A stretch of 64,000 bases of DNA from Buttiauxella gaviniae ATCC 51604. GTDB lineage: Bacteria > Pseudomonadota > Gammaproteobacteria > Enterobacterales > Enterobacteriaceae. The translations under genes and the position numbers were made by a program. Shown here piece by piece: positions 47,463-57,900 of this stretch. The notes under the pieces are model-generated. The model ran no database searches and was not told the origin of the DNA. It was given only the letters and a program-made list of their open reading frames with translations. The stretch is taken from contig NZ_LXEP01000008.1 of assembly GCF_001654835.1 (NCBI RefSeq), positions 124,001 through 188,000 of the forward strand, given 5' to 3'. The number at the start of each line of letters is the position of its first letter. Position 1 is the first letter of the stretch.

Positions 47463-47488
47463 AAAAAAACCCCGGCGAGCCGGGGTTT
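47463..47488. terminator. Terminator downstream of glyA
   Basis: The stem AAACCCCGGC (47467-47476) / GCCGGGGTTT (47479-47488) is followed leftward by a run of seven T. It ends glyA and may also stop the convergent effector-module transcript. Confidence 0.9.
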
Positions 47489-47504
47489 CTCATATCAGGT
47501 GCGA

Positions 47505-48758
47505 TTATGCGTAAACAGGCAGACGCGCGCAAATATCCAGAACTTTTTGCTTAGTACGTTCGATAACCGCTTCGTCGTTGATGCTATCCAACACATCACA
47601 CATCCAGCCAGCCAGTTCACGGACGTCTGCTTCAGTGAAGCCACGGCGCGTAACAGCAGGCGTACCGATACGGATACCGGAAGTCACGAACGGGCTCTTA
47701 GGATCGTTTGGCACGCTGTTTTTGTTCACGGTGATGTTTGCACGGCCCAACGCTGCATCCGCTTCTTTGCCGGTCAGGTTTTTATCAACCAGGTCCAGCA
47801 AGAACAGATGGTTATCAGTACCGCCGGAAACCACTTTGTAGCCACGTTCCAGGAACACGGCAACCATCGCTTTCGCGTTTTTGGCAACCTGGTGCTGGTA
47901 AGTTTTGAACTCAGGTTCCATGGCTTCTTTCAGTGCCACAGCTTTACCCGCGATGACGTGCATCAGTGGGCCGCCCTGCGCGCCTGGGAATACCGCGGAG
48001 TTCAGTTTCTTGTACAGCTCTTCGCTGCCGCCTTTCGCGAGGATTAAACCACCGCGTGGGCCTGCCAGCGTTTTGTGCGTTGTGGTTGTCACAACGTGAG
48101 CGTGCGGAACCGGGTTCGGGTAAACGCCAGCCGCAATCAGGCCTGCAACGTGCGCCATATCGACGAACAGCTTCGCATCAACCATGTCAGCGATTTCACG
48201 CATTTTTGCCCAGTCAACCACGCCGGAATAAGCAGAGAAACCACCGATGATCATTTTCGGTTTGTGTTCTTTGGCTTGTTTTTCCAGATCTGCGTAATCA
48301 ATGTGACCGGTTTCATCGATGCCGTAAGGAACGATGTTGTACAGCTTGCCGGAGAAGTTAACCGGGGAGCCGTGAGTCAGGTGGCCGCCGTGCGCCAGGT
48401 TCATACCCAGAACGGTGTCGCCTGGTTCCAGCAAAGTGGTGTATACCGCGAAGTTAGCCTGTGAACCGGAGTGCGGTTGCACGTTAGCGTAATCAGCGCC
48501 GAACAGCTCTTTTGCACGGTCGATAGCCAGTTGTTCAACGACATCAACGTATTCGCAGCCGCCGTAGTAACGTTTGCCTGGGTAACCTTCGGCATATTTG
48601 TTAGTTAACTGAGAACCCTGAGCCTGCATCACGCGCGGGCTGGTGTAGTTTTCGGAGGCGATCAGTTCAATGTGCTCTTCCTGACGTACTTTTTCTTGCT
48701 CCATGGCCTGCCATAAATCGGCATCGTAATCGGCAATGTTCATTTCACGTTTTAACAT
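47505..48758 (-). CDS. glyA: Serine hydroxymethyltransferase
   Basis: GlyA interconverts serine and glycine with tetrahydrofolate and is the main source of one-carbon units. The 417-residue PLP enzyme matches E. coli in length; PLP is bound by the lysine in [15 protein letters not shown] (about residue 229). [16 protein letters not shown] and [11 protein letters not shown] are intact. The start is ATG 48758 ([12 protein letters not shown]). It diverges from hmp, and a PurR operator lies upstream. Confidence 0.98.
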   Translation of the reverse strand: MLKREMNIADYDADLWQAMEQEKVRQEEHIELIASENYTSPRVMQAQGSQLTNKYAEGYPGKRYYGGCEYVDVVEQLAIDRAKELFGADYANVQPHSGSQANFAVYTTLLEPGDTVLGMNLAHGGHLTHGSPVNFSGKLYNIVPYGIDETGHIDYADLEKQAKEHKPKMIIGGFSAYSGVVDWAKMREIADMVDAKLFVDMAHVAGLIAAGVYPNPVPHAHVVTTTTHKTLAGPRGGLILAKGGSEELYKKLNSAVFPGAQGGPLMHVIAGKAVALKEAMEPEFKTYQHQVAKNAKAMVAVFLERGYKVVSGGTDNHLFLLDLVDKNLTGKEADAALGRANITVNKNSVPNDPKSPFVTSGIRIGTPAVTRRGFTEADVRELAGWMCDVLDSINDEAVIERTKQKVLDICARLPVYA

Positions 48759-48876
48759 TCGCATCTCCAGACTCAGCTAACAGTAAAAATTCGAACAGCT
48801 TTGAGGGCTCTCTCAAACAACGGGCAACAGTGTAAACCGAATTGGTATCAGGTGATAGGTCTTGACAGAGGTTTTT

Positions 48877-48892
48877 ACGCAAACGATTGGCT
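48877..48892 (-). promoter_or_regulatory. PurR operator of glyA
   Basis: Read leftward, AGCCAATCGTTTGCGT matches the PurR operator pattern and resembles the known E. coli glyA site. It lies about 120 nt upstream of the glyA start, in the glyA-hmp divergent region (48759-49150). Confidence 0.75.
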
Positions 48893-49048
48893 CGGCGTCC
48901 TGCAAGGGTTTGAAGCCAAAAGTGGCAAGCTATTTCTGCGGATATTAATTCATCATCAACATGCAGAAATTTCACGTTCTGTGAGCCGAATCGACTCAGT
49001 AAGTATCCATTTACAATGTAGTGCTTTTTTTTAATCCGATAATTTTAT

Positions 49049-49071
49049 AAGATGCATTTAAAATACATCAA
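49049..49071 (+). promoter_or_regulatory. NsrR operator of hmp
   Basis: AAGATGCATTT (49049-49059) and AAAATACATCAA form an inverted repeat that fits the NsrR consensus AAGATGCATTTNAAATGCATCTT-type site. NsrR is the nitric-oxide-sensing repressor of hmp. The site lies about 80 nt upstream of the start codon because an ERIC remnant separates them. Confidence 0.8.
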
Positions 49072-49080
49072 TTAGAAAAC

Positions 49081-49135
49081 CCTAAATAATTCGAGTTGCA
49101 TCTATCACCCCTGCGGCTTGAAATATGACGGGTAT
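49081..49135 (+). repeat. Internally deleted ERIC remnant in the hmp leader
   Basis: The segment has both ERIC ends in forward orientation, CCTAAATAATTCGAGTTGCA on the left and CGGCTTGAAATATGACGGGT on the right, but the central core with the AGGAGCTTAC/AAGTAAGTGA motif is missing. About 55 bp of the usual 120-127 bp remain. It ends 15 nt before the hmp start codon. Confidence 0.8.
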
Positions 49136-49150
49136 AAAAGGAGCCATACC

Positions 49151-50341
49151 ATGCTTGACGCACAAACCATCGCTGTTGTGAAATCCACCATTCCCCTGCT
49201 TGCCGCAACCGGCCCAAAACTTACCGCTCACTTTTACGATCGCATGTTCAGCCATAATCCTGAGCTGAAAGAAATCTTCAATATGAGCAACCAGCGCAAT
49301 GGCGATCAGCGTGAAGCGCTGTTCAATGCCATCTGTGCATACGCGGCTAATATTGAAAATCTGGCGGTGTTACTGCCAGCGGTAGAAAAAATCGCGCAGA
49401 AACACACCAGCTTCCAGATCAAACCGGAACAGTACGACATCGTCGGCGGTCACCTGTTAGCAACGCTGGATGAAATGTTCAGCCCGGGCCAGGAAGTATT
49501 GGATGCATGGGGCAAAGCGTATGGCGTGCTGGCAGGCGTGTTTATCAATCGTGAAGCGGAAATCTACCAGCAAAACGCGGCGAAAAATGGCGGATGGGAA
49601 GGCACTCGCGCCTTCCGCATTGTGGCAAAAGAGCCGCAGAGCTCACTTATCACCAGCTTTGAATTTGAACCGTTGGATGGCAAACCAGTCGCTGATTACC
49701 AGCCAGGTCAATATCTTGGTGTATGGCTGAAACCTTCAGGTTTCCCGCACCAGGAAATTCGCCAGTATTCCCTGACCCGCAAGTCAGATGGCAAAAGCTA
49801 TCGCATTGCGGTGAAACGCGAAGATTTAGGCCAGGTTTCAAGCTGGTTACACAACCACGCGCAGATGGGCGATGAAGTGCATCTGGCTGCGCCTGCTGGT
49901 GATTTCTTTATGGATGTGAACGGGCAAACGCCAGTTACGTTGATTTCAGCAGGTGTTGGCCAAACGCCGATGCTGGCAATGCTCGATACGCTGGCGAAAA
50001 ATGGGCATAACGCGCAGGTGAACTGGCTCCATGCCGCTGAACATGGTGACGTACATGCATTTGCGGATGAAGTGAATCATCTGGGTAAACAGTTGCCACG
50101 CTTTGAGCGCCATGTCTGGTATCGCACACCATCCGAAAGCTGCCGTGCACAGGCAAAATTTGATAGCGAAGGTTTGATGGATTTACTGACCCTGGAAAGC
50201 AAAATCAGTGCACCAGATATGCAGTTCTATCTTTGCGGCCCGGTGAGTTTTATGCGTTTTGCGGCGGAGCAGTTGGTGAAGCTAGGCATAGGGCAGGACC
50301 GAATTAATTATGAGTGTTTTGGCCCGCATAAAGTGATGTGA
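49151..50341 (+). CDS. hmp: Flavohaemoglobin, nitric oxide dioxygenase
   Basis: Hmp converts nitric oxide to nitrate with O2 and NAD(P)H. The 396-residue protein has an N-terminal globin domain ([17 protein letters not shown]; proximal histidine in [10 protein letters not shown]), an FAD-binding domain (about 150-255; [11 protein letters not shown]) and an NAD-binding domain (about 260-396; [27 protein letters not shown]). The frame extends to 49118, but those residues are translated ERIC sequence; the ATG at 49151 follows AAGGAG and matches the family. Confidence 0.97.
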   Translation: MLDAQTIAVVKSTIPLLAATGPKLTAHFYDRMFSHNPELKEIFNMSNQRNGDQREALFNAICAYAANIENLAVLLPAVEKIAQKHTSFQIKPEQYDIVGGHLLATLDEMFSPGQEVLDAWGKAYGVLAGVFINREAEIYQQNAAKNGGWEGTRAFRIVAKEPQSSLITSFEFEPLDGKPVADYQPGQYLGVWLKPSGFPHQEIRQYSLTRKSDGKSYRIAVKREDLGQVSSWLHNHAQMGDEVHLAAPAGDFFMDVNGQTPVTLISAGVGQTPMLAMLDTLAKNGHNAQVNWLHAAEHGDVHAFADEVNHLGKQLPRFERHVWYRTPSESCRAQAKFDSEGLMDLLTLESKISAPDMQFYLCGPVSFMRFAAEQLVKLGIGQDRINYECFGPHKVM

Positions 50342-50350
50342 TTTTTACTC

Positions 50351-50466
50351 TTCATACTTCGAGTTGCAGGTGCGTTGGCTGCACCCGTTCGCCCCAGTCA
50401 CATAGTTATCTATGCTCCTGGGGACTTGCGGCCTGGCCGCCTTCCTGCGACTCGAATTATTTTGAG
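50351..50466 (-). repeat. ERIC element between hmp and glnB
   Basis: A nearly full ERIC in reverse orientation: CTTCGAGTTGCAGGTGCGTT on the left, core GCCCCAGTCACATAGTTATC and TATGCTCCTGGGGACTTGCG, and CTGCGACTCGAATTATTTTG on the right. It lies between the convergent hmp and glnB genes and may act as their shared 3' hairpin. Confidence 0.9.
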
Positions 50467-50515
50467 TATTGAAAATGGCGAGTAATATCAATTTAACTCC
50501 CGCCATAAAGGCCAG

Positions 50516-50911
<396 letters not shown>

Positions 50912-50926
50912 TCAAATTACCACAAA

Positions 50927-52264
50927 CTACTCTTTAAAGTCATTGGCATCGAGTTCATGCCTTGAGAGTAATTTGTAGAATTCAGTACGGTTACGCCCCG
51001 CTACGCGCGCGGCCTGGGTAACATTACCTTTGGTCATTTGCAGCAATTTTCGCAGATAGTTCAGCTCGAACTGGTTACGTGCTTCAACGAAAGTAGGCAG
51101 CGCAGTATTCTCACCTTCCAGAGCCTGCTGAACCAGCGCCTCGCTGATAACGGGAGCGGATGTCAAAGCTACGCACTGTTCAATCACGTTAACCAACTGG
51201 CGCACGTTGCCAGGCCAACTTGCCGCCATCAGGCGCTTCATGGCGTCGGTCGAAAAACTGCGCACAAACGGCTTATGGCGATCGGCAGACTGGCGCAATA
51301 AATGATTTGCCAGTAAAGGCACATCTTCCGCGCGTTCTTGCAGCGCCGGGATCTTCAGGCTCACCACATTGAGACGGTAGAACAAATCTTCACGGAACTC
51401 ACCGCGCTCCATCGCTTTGGGTAAATCACGGTGGGTGGCAGAGAGAATACGCACATCAATATCGAGATCACGGTTGCTGCCTAGCGGACGCACTTTGCGC
51501 TCCTGCAACACGCGCAGTAATTTGACCTGCAAGGGAATCGGCATATCACCAATTTCATCAAGGAATAACGTTCCGCCTTCTGCGGCCTGGAACAGCCCTT
51601 CTCTGCTGCTGACTGCACCGGTAAAGGCACCACGCGAATGGCCAAACAGTTCAGATTCCAGCAACTGTTCTGGTAATGCTCCACAGTTAATAGCGATAAA
51701 TGCCTTCTTGCTGCGCGGACTGGCGTTGTGAATGGCCTGCGCAAGGATCTCTTTGCCGGTTCCGCTTTGCCCGTTAATCAGCACGCTGACATCCGACTGG
51801 GCCACCATGCGCGCCTGATCCAACAAGCGCAGCATCGTCGGGCTGCGTGTAACAATAGTGTCGCGCCACATATCATCACCGGCAGTGACTGTATGCTCGA
51901 GAGCATCGTCAATCGCCTTGTAGAGCGCATCTTTATCAACCGGTTTCGTCAAGAAACTAAACACGCCCTGCTGTGTTGCAGCCACGGCATCAGGAATAGA
52001 ACCGTGAGCGGTAAGAATGATAACCGGCATTCCCGGTTGTGCTTTCTGGATTTCGGCAAATAGCGCCATGCCATCCATCTCATCCATCCGCAGGTCGCTA
52101 ATCACTAAGTCGATTTTTTCTCGCCCCAGGAGACGCAACCCTTCAGCACCACTTTCCGCAGTGGAAACGGTATAACCTTCACTGGTCAGGCGCATACCGA
52201 GAAGTTTAAGCAGGCCCGGATCGTCATCAACCAGCAGTAATCTGGCGGGTTTACGTTGCGTCAT
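50927..52264 (-). CDS. glrR: Sigma54-dependent response regulator GlrR
   Basis: GlrR (QseF) is phosphorylated by GlrK and activates sigma54 promoters such as glmY. The 445-residue protein has a receiver domain with phospho-acceptor Asp57 (DLVISDLRM), an AAA+ domain with Walker A GQSGTGKE, the sigma54-contact loop GAFTGA and the LFLDEIGDMP box, and a C-terminal Fis-type helix-turn-helix (GNVTQAARVAGRNRTEFYKL). Its ATG overlaps the qseG stop by 4 nt (ATGA). Confidence 0.97.
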   Translation of the reverse strand: MTQRKPARLLLVDDDPGLLKLLGMRLTSEGYTVSTAESGAEGLRLLGREKIDLVISDLRMDEMDGMALFAEIQKAQPGMPVIILTAHGSIPDAVAATQQGVFSFLTKPVDKDALYKAIDDALEHTVTAGDDMWRDTIVTRSPTMLRLLDQARMVAQSDVSVLINGQSGTGKEILAQAIHNASPRSKKAFIAINCGALPEQLLESELFGHSRGAFTGAVSSREGLFQAAEGGTLFLDEIGDMPIPLQVKLLRVLQERKVRPLGSNRDLDIDVRILSATHRDLPKAMERGEFREDLFYRLNVVSLKIPALQERAEDVPLLANHLLRQSADRHKPFVRSFSTDAMKRLMAASWPGNVRQLVNVIEQCVALTSAPVISEALVQQALEGENTALPTFVEARNQFELNYLRKLLQMTKGNVTQAARVAGRNRTEFYKLLSRHELDANDFKE

Positions 52265-52980
52265 GGTTTCGCCTCCTGCGCGGGTTTGGTATTGTCCGGC
52301 AATTCGGCACCGGCAGGTTTGCGGCTGGAAAGCTGGCGTTCGATGTCCGTCAGGTTTTCTAGTTTGCGAGTCGTCAGGCTTAGCTGGCCTCTGAGGCGTT
52401 GCTGTTGTTCACGCAACGTATCCAGCTCGTTGTCTGACGACTGTTGTAATTTGCTGTAGCGGGTACGTTCATCTGACAGCGCCAGTAACGACGCTTGCCC
52501 ATCACGCCACACCTGGAATAACGAGCGCACCTGTGAAGGCACTTCTGTCGTCATCGCATCCAGCTTAACCATGTAACGGCGGCGCTCGGTTGGGCTAATT
52601 TTGGCATTCGCCAACAAAATCCCTCTTTTGAACGTGTCGGGCCAACTATCAGATGGCCAGCGGCGTGCTTCAGCTCGCGCCTGAATCGGCGCTAAACGTT
52701 CTGCGCAGTCCATCGCCCGAAGCCAATACAGAGGGTTACTCATTGAGTCGTGGCTCTGATTTTGCCAGATATCCTCACAATCCGTAGACAAGTAATCGGC
52801 CAGTTGCTGTTCCGGCTCTTCTGCTAGTTGTGGGTGTTTAACATCTTTCGGCACAGTACTCTGAACACAACTCGCCAGTAGTAATGGCACAAGTAATGCG
52901 GACAGCGGGCGAATTGAAACTGGGCTGCGTAGGCATGGGATTAAGCCGTTACGCAACACGTGAAAAATAGTCGCTTTCAT
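52261..52980 (-). CDS. qseG: Outer-membrane lipoprotein QseG
   Basis: QseG is a lipoprotein that interacts with and stimulates the sensor kinase GlrK/QseE. The 239-residue product has a long N-terminal signal ending LLLASC, followed by a helical body and a coiled coil (LRGQLSLTTRKLENLTDIERQ as two parts near residues 195-215). It lies between glrK (3 nt gap) and glrR (4 nt overlap), so the three are one unit. Confidence 0.93.
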   Translation of the reverse strand: MKATIFHVLRNGLIPCLRSPVSIRPLSALLVPLLLASCVQSTVPKDVKHPQLAEEPEQQLADYLSTDCEDIWQNQSHDSMSNPLYWLRAMDCAERLAPIQARAEARRWPSDSWPDTFKRGILLANAKISPTERRRYMVKLDAMTTEVPSQVRSLFQVWRDGQASLLALSDERTRYSKLQQSSDNELDTLREQQQRLRGQLSLTTRKLENLTDIERQLSSRKPAGAELPDNTKPAQEAKP

Positions 52981-52983
52981 TTT

Positions 52984-54411
52984 TTATTTGTTCTCGGGAA
53001 AGACAGGTAACTCGATTCGGAAGCAGACATCTGCCGTTTCATCATCAATCAGGTGCAATTCGCCATGCATACGACGGATACAATCCTGGGCGATACTCAA
53101 TCCCAGGCCGCTACCTTTAACTGCACCTTTACGCTGATGGCTTCCCTGATAAAAAGGTTCAAAGATCATCTCTCGCTCCGCGGACGGAATGGGGTCGCCT
53201 GTGTTACAGACATCAATAAAGAGCAAGTGACCCACCTGCGAGCTTCGTAGATAAATGGTACCGGATTCAGACCCATAGTGCACCGCATTGGAATAGAGAT
53301 TATCCAGCACGCTCATTAACAACATCGGCTCAGCCAGGCAAGCAACCGGGCTAATATCACACTCGGTACGCATCATTTTAGCCCGCGCAGGCAAACTGTG
53401 AGCGGCGATAATGACATCCACCAGCGGTGCCAATTCAACTTTACCCATCTCGAGTGGGACATCGGCCAGTTTACGGTTGTAATCCAGTAACTGCTCAATC
53501 AATTTTTGTAAGTGGCGGCTACTATTATCAAGAATTTCCACCACCTCTTTTTGATCGTTGGTCAGCGGCCCAACAACCTGATCGGCAAGCAATTCGGTAC
53601 CTTCACGCATACTGGCTAGCGGTGTTTTTAATTCATGGGAAATATGGCGCAAAAATTCGTGGCGCTGGGATTCAAGCCAGGAAAGACGCTCACTGAGCCA
53701 GACAATTCGCTGCCCAACAGAACGTAGTTCACTCGGCCCTTTAAACAACACCGAATTACCTAATGAACGCCCTTCACCGAGTAAATTAATCATCTTCTCG
53801 ATACCTTTAACCGGGCCGATAATCATGCGCGTAAAGATAATGACCAATGCAAAGCTCAGCAGGAATAACACCAGCGCCTGCCAGCCAAAAAACTGTCCGC
53901 GCTCGGCAATCTCTTGTTGAAGTTGCTGTCCACGGGAAAACACCACCGCGCGCGTCGCTTGTACCATTTCAGCATTTTTGGCCGCGAAGTTTTCAAGGTG
54001 TGCAGCAGCAGCGGTATCTGGGCCGCTATTTTTGCATTGTATATTGGCAAGGTCTGTTAACGACTGGCTGAGGTCTTTATAAAGATGGTTATCAGGCAAA
54101 ACTCCGGCATGCGCTTCAAGCATTTGCGTGTAACGCTTACGCTGCCCCTGGTAGACAGTCTCAAGCGTTGCATCATCCAGCACACAATATTGGCGATAAC
54201 TACGTTCCATTTCCAGAGCAACATTTGTCATAGCTTCACTGCGGCGAGCATCCACCAGCGTGGTGCGATTTGTTAACGCAGCCTGGTCGCTGAGCGCATT
54301 AAGGCTTTGCCACGCTTGCCATGCCAGAACCAACAGCGGAACCAGCACCAGCAAAAAGGCCATCATGACGAGCTGACGTAAGGATCGCGGGAAAAAATGC
54401 CACTGGTTCAA
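52984..54411 (-). CDS. glrK: Sensor histidine kinase GlrK
   Basis: GlrK (QseE) is the inner-membrane kinase that phosphorylates GlrR. The 475-residue protein has two membrane segments (about residues 13-33 and 168-190), a periplasmic helical domain between them, a HAMP region, the phospho-acceptor histidine in FLRHISHELKTPLAS, and an ATPase domain with DNLYSNAVHYG and GSGLGLSIAQD. The start is TTG at 54411 (MNQWHFFPRSLRQLV), which corresponds to the E. coli start. It lies just downstream of glmY in the same direction. Confidence 0.95.
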   Translation of the reverse strand: MNQWHFFPRSLRQLVMMAFLLVLVPLLVLAWQAWQSLNALSDQAALTNRTTLVDARRSEAMTNVALEMERSYRQYCVLDDATLETVYQGQRKRYTQMLEAHAGVLPDNHLYKDLSQSLTDLANIQCKNSGPDTAAAAHLENFAAKNAEMVQATRAVVFSRGQQLQQEIAERGQFFGWQALVLFLLSFALVIIFTRMIIGPVKGIEKMINLLGEGRSLGNSVLFKGPSELRSVGQRIVWLSERLSWLESQRHEFLRHISHELKTPLASMREGTELLADQVVGPLTNDQKEVVEILDNSSRHLQKLIEQLLDYNRKLADVPLEMGKVELAPLVDVIIAAHSLPARAKMMRTECDISPVACLAEPMLLMSVLDNLYSNAVHYGSESGTIYLRSSQVGHLLFIDVCNTGDPIPSAEREMIFEPFYQGSHQRKGAVKGSGLGLSIAQDCIRRMHGELHLIDDETADVCFRIELPVFPENK

Positions 54412-54485
54412 TAGACTTATCTCATTGGGATTCTGGATAATTTGATGCTAGCGGGGATTGGCGGGAGTTTAAAGTCTTGAACGCA

Positions 54486-54688
54486 GAAACAACAAAGGCA
54501 GAGAATAATCTCTGCCTTTGTTTTGGAATCAGGCGGTGCCTTACTCAACGTTTCGCCCGGAGCATGATAAAGCAGTACAAGACTGGCAATAATCAAAAGT
54601 CGGACGGCAGGCACCTTGAGTGCATCATTCTATGGTTTATGTAGCACAACCCTTGCGGGGGCAGACATAAGGAGGTGAATGAGCCACT
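54486..54688 (-). ncRNA. glmY: Small regulatory RNA GlmY
   Basis: GlmY sequesters the adaptor RapZ, sparing GlmZ so that glmS mRNA is translated when glucosamine-6-phosphate is low. Read leftward from 54688, the 5' end AGTGGCTCATTCACC, a stem with TTATGTC ... TGCTACATAAA, matches E. coli GlmY closely. The RNA ends in a strong hairpin (AAAGGCAGAGA / TCTCTGCCTTT, 54520-54493) followed by a broken T-run. About 200 nt is slightly longer than in E. coli. It lies between purL and glrK, the E. coli position. The ORF of 65 codons that overlaps it is not a gene. Confidence 0.9.
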
Positions 54689-54698
54689 GCGCAGTATT

Positions 54699-54715
54699 AT
54701 GCATTATATGTGCCA
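54699..54715 (-). promoter_or_regulatory. Sigma54 promoter of glmY
   Basis: Read leftward, TGGCACATATAATGCAT has the -24 GG and -12 GC at the required distance (TGGCAC-N5-ATGCA). The -12 GC lies about 12 nt before the predicted first base of GlmY at 54688. Confidence 0.85.
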
Positions 54716-54804
54716 CAGTTGCTACAAGTTATATATACCAATGTTTCTATTATGTTTATTTGCTATAACACACATGAATGATGCAGGCTATTTTTTGCAC
54801 ACAC

Positions 54805-54917
54805 TGTCGCTATTCAGCAACACCATAAGAACCCCATCTCACACACCTTTAAAATCAACAAGTTAAACGTCTCCATTTGGAGACAGTAAAAATAGTGAAT
54901 GTCGGGTTTTAGTGACA
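54805..54917 (-). promoter_or_regulatory. Three GlrR activator sites upstream of glmY
   Basis: Three copies of the TGTC-N10-GACA pattern are present: 54805-54822 (TGTT-N10-GACA read leftward), 54868-54885 (TGTC-N10-GACG, around the palindrome GTCTCCATTTGGAGAC) and 54900-54917 (TGTC-N10-GACA, perfect). They lie about 115-230 nt upstream of glmY, as expected for a sigma54 activator working by looping. Confidence 0.8.
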
Positions 54918-54943
54918 AAAAAATCCCTGCCGTAGCAGGGATT
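54915..54943 (-). terminator. Rho-independent terminator of purL
   Basis: The stem AATCCCTGC / GCAGGGATT (54943-54922) is followed leftward by a run of seven T. Its tail overlaps the most distal GlrR site by 3 nt. Confidence 0.92.
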
Positions 54944-54953
54944 CTATTAGAGC

Positions 54954-57900
54954 TTAACCAAGTTGCTTACGCGCATTGCGGAAAATACGCATCCACGGGC
55001 TATCTTCGCCCCACTCGGCTGGGTGCCAGGAGTTGCTAACAGTACGGAACACACGCTCCGGGTGCGGCATCATAATCGTGACGCGCCCGCTTTCGTTGGT
55101 GACCGCAGTAATACCATTTGGCGAACCATTCGGGTTTGCCGGGTAGTTCTGCGTGACCTTGCCGAAGTTGTCGATAAAGCGCAGCGCCACCAGGCCTTTG
55201 CTTTCAAGCGCCGCAAGATGTGCCGCATCGCGCACTTCCACATGCCCTTCGCCGTGAGAAACCGCGATTGGCATATGCGAACCGACCATGCCTTGCAGCA
55301 GCAGCGACGGGCTTGAAGTCACTTCAACCAGGCTGAAGCGCGCTTCAAAGCGGTCTGAATGGTTACGCACAAAGCGTGGCCACAGGTCGCTGCCCGGAAT
55401 CAGTTCACGCAAGTTCGACATCATCTGGCAACCGTTACACACGCCCAGAGCCAGGGTTTGCGGACGGTGGAAGAAGGTTTCGAACTCGTCACGGACACGT
55501 GAGTTAAAGAGAATGGACTTCGCCCAGCCTTCACCTGCACCCAACACGTCACCATAAGAGAAGCCGCCACACGCCACCAGCGCCTGGAAATCGTCCAGAC
55601 CACGGCGACCCGCCAGCAAATCACTCATATGCACGTCGATGGCATCAAAGCCCGCACGGTGGAAGGCTGCCGCCATTTCAACGTGAGAGTTAACACCCTG
55701 CTCGCGCAGTACAGCAACTTTTGGACGTGCACCTTTAGCGATAAACGGTGCCGCGATATCTTCTTTGATGTCGAAGCTGAGCTTAACGTTCAGGCCAGGA
55801 TCGTTGTCATTGGCTTTCGCTTCATGCTCTTGATCGGCACATTCTGGGTTATCACGCAGGCGCTGCATCTGCCATGTGGTTTCTGCCCACCACATACGAA
55901 GCGTGGTGCGGCTTTCGCTAAACACCGCGTGCTTATCAGCGGTCAGCGTGAAACGGTCACCCACAACAGCTTTACCGAGGAAATGAACGCAATCTGCCAG
56001 GCCGTGGTCTGCCAGTGTTTTCTCAACCGCTACGCGATCTGCCGCTTTAACCTGGATTACTGCACCTAACTCTTCATTAAAGAGGGCCGCCAGATGGTCG
56101 CTACCCATTGTGGCGATATCCGCTTCCACGCCACAGTGACCAGCAAATGCCATCTCTGCCAGCGTCACTAGCAGGCCGCCGTCAGAACGGTCGTGGTAAG
56201 CCAGCAGTTTCTGCTCAACCACCAGCGCCTGAATCGCGTTAAAGAAGCCTTTAAGCTGCTCAGCGCTGCGAACGTCAGCAGGTTTGTCGCCCAGTTGGCG
56301 GTATACCTGAGACAGCGCAGTGGCACCCAGCGCGTTGTGGCCAACGCCTAAATCGATAAGCAACAAGGCGTTGTCTTCAGTTTGCAACTGTGGCGTAACA
56401 GTACGGCGAACATCTTCAACACGGGCAAATGCGGTGATAACCAGCGACAGCGGAGAGGTCATCTCGCGTTGCTCGGTGCCCTCCTGCCAGCGGGTTTTCA
56501 TCGACATAGAATCTTTGCCGACCGGAATGGTCAGGCCAAGCGTTGGGCAAAGCTCTTCACCCACCGCTTTTACCGCTTCATAAAGACCAGCGTCTTCACC
56601 CGGGTGACCCGCAGCAGACATCCAGTTAGCAGAAAGTTTAATACGATTTAACGCGCCGATTTGCGTAGCTGCAATGTTAGTCAGTGCTTCACCCACAGCC
56701 AGGCGGCCCGATGCTGCGAAATCGAGCAGCGCAACAGGTGCGCGTTCGCCCAGAGACATCGCTTCGCCGTAGTAGCTATCGAGGCTTGCCGTGGTGACCG
56801 CACAGTTGGCAACCGGGATCTGCCACGGGCCAACCATCTGGTCGCGAGCAACCATGCCGGTCACCGAACGGTCACCGATAGTCACGAGGAAAGTTTTTTC
56901 TGCAACCGTTGGCAAATGCAGCACACGGTTTACCGCATCAGCAATCGTGATATGGCGGCAATCCAGCGCATCGCCCTTCGCTTTCAGGGTTTCAACGTTA
57001 CGTTCCATTTTCGGCGTTTTGCCGAGCAGCACGTCCAGCGGCATATCAATCGGCTGGTTGTCGAAATGGTTGTCGTTAAGCGTCAGGTGTTTTTCTTCGG
57101 TGGCTTCGCCGATAACGGCATATGGCGCACGTTCACGGCGGCACAGCTCGTCAAACAGCGGCAACTGGTCTGGAGCAACCGCCAGAACATAACGCTCCTG
57201 GGATTCGTTACACCACACTTCCAGCGGGCTCATACCCGGCTCGTCGTTCAGAATATCACGCAGTTCGAAACGGCCACCGCGCCCACCGTCGCTCACCAGT
57301 TCAGGCATTGCGTTGGAAAGACCACCCGCGCCCACATCGTGGATAAACAGAATTGGGTTGGCATCACCCAACTCCCAACAGCGGTCGATAACTTCCTGGC
57401 AGCGGCGTTCCATTTCTGGGTTGTCACGCTGTACGGATGCAAAATCCAGATCCGCATCGGACTGACCGGATGCCATAGAGGATGCAGCGCCGCCACCCAG
57501 ACCAATGTTCATTGATGGGCCACCGAGCACGATAAGTTTCGCGCCTACGGTAATTACGCCTTTCTGAACGTGGTCAGCACGAATGTTTCCGATACCACCC
57601 GCCAGCATGATTGGCTTGTGGTAACCGCGTAATTCTTCGCCGTTATGGCTGTTTACTTTCTCTTCGTAAGTACGGAAGTAGCCAGTCAGAGCCGGGCGAC
57701 CGAATTCGTTGTTAAACGCCGCACCACCCAGAGGGCCGTCAGTCATGATGTCCAGCGCGGTAACAATACGGTCCGGCTTGCCAAAATCTTCTTCCCACGG
57801 CTGTTCAAAACCAGGGATACGCAAGTTTGAAACGGAGAAACCAACCAGGCCCGCTTTCGGTTTAGCACCACGGCCCGTCGCACCTTCATCACGGATTTCG

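Noticed and set aside
49118-49150. N-terminal extension of hmp to 49118
   Set aside because: The added residues are translated ERIC sequence; AAGGAG precedes the conserved ATG at 49151.
54417-54614. 65-codon leftward ORF between glrK and purL
   Set aside because: It lies across GlmY and its terminator; the RNA gene explains the sequence better.
56661-57515. 284-codon rightward ORF opposite purL
   Set aside because: Antisense shadow of purL; no start signal and no recognisable product.
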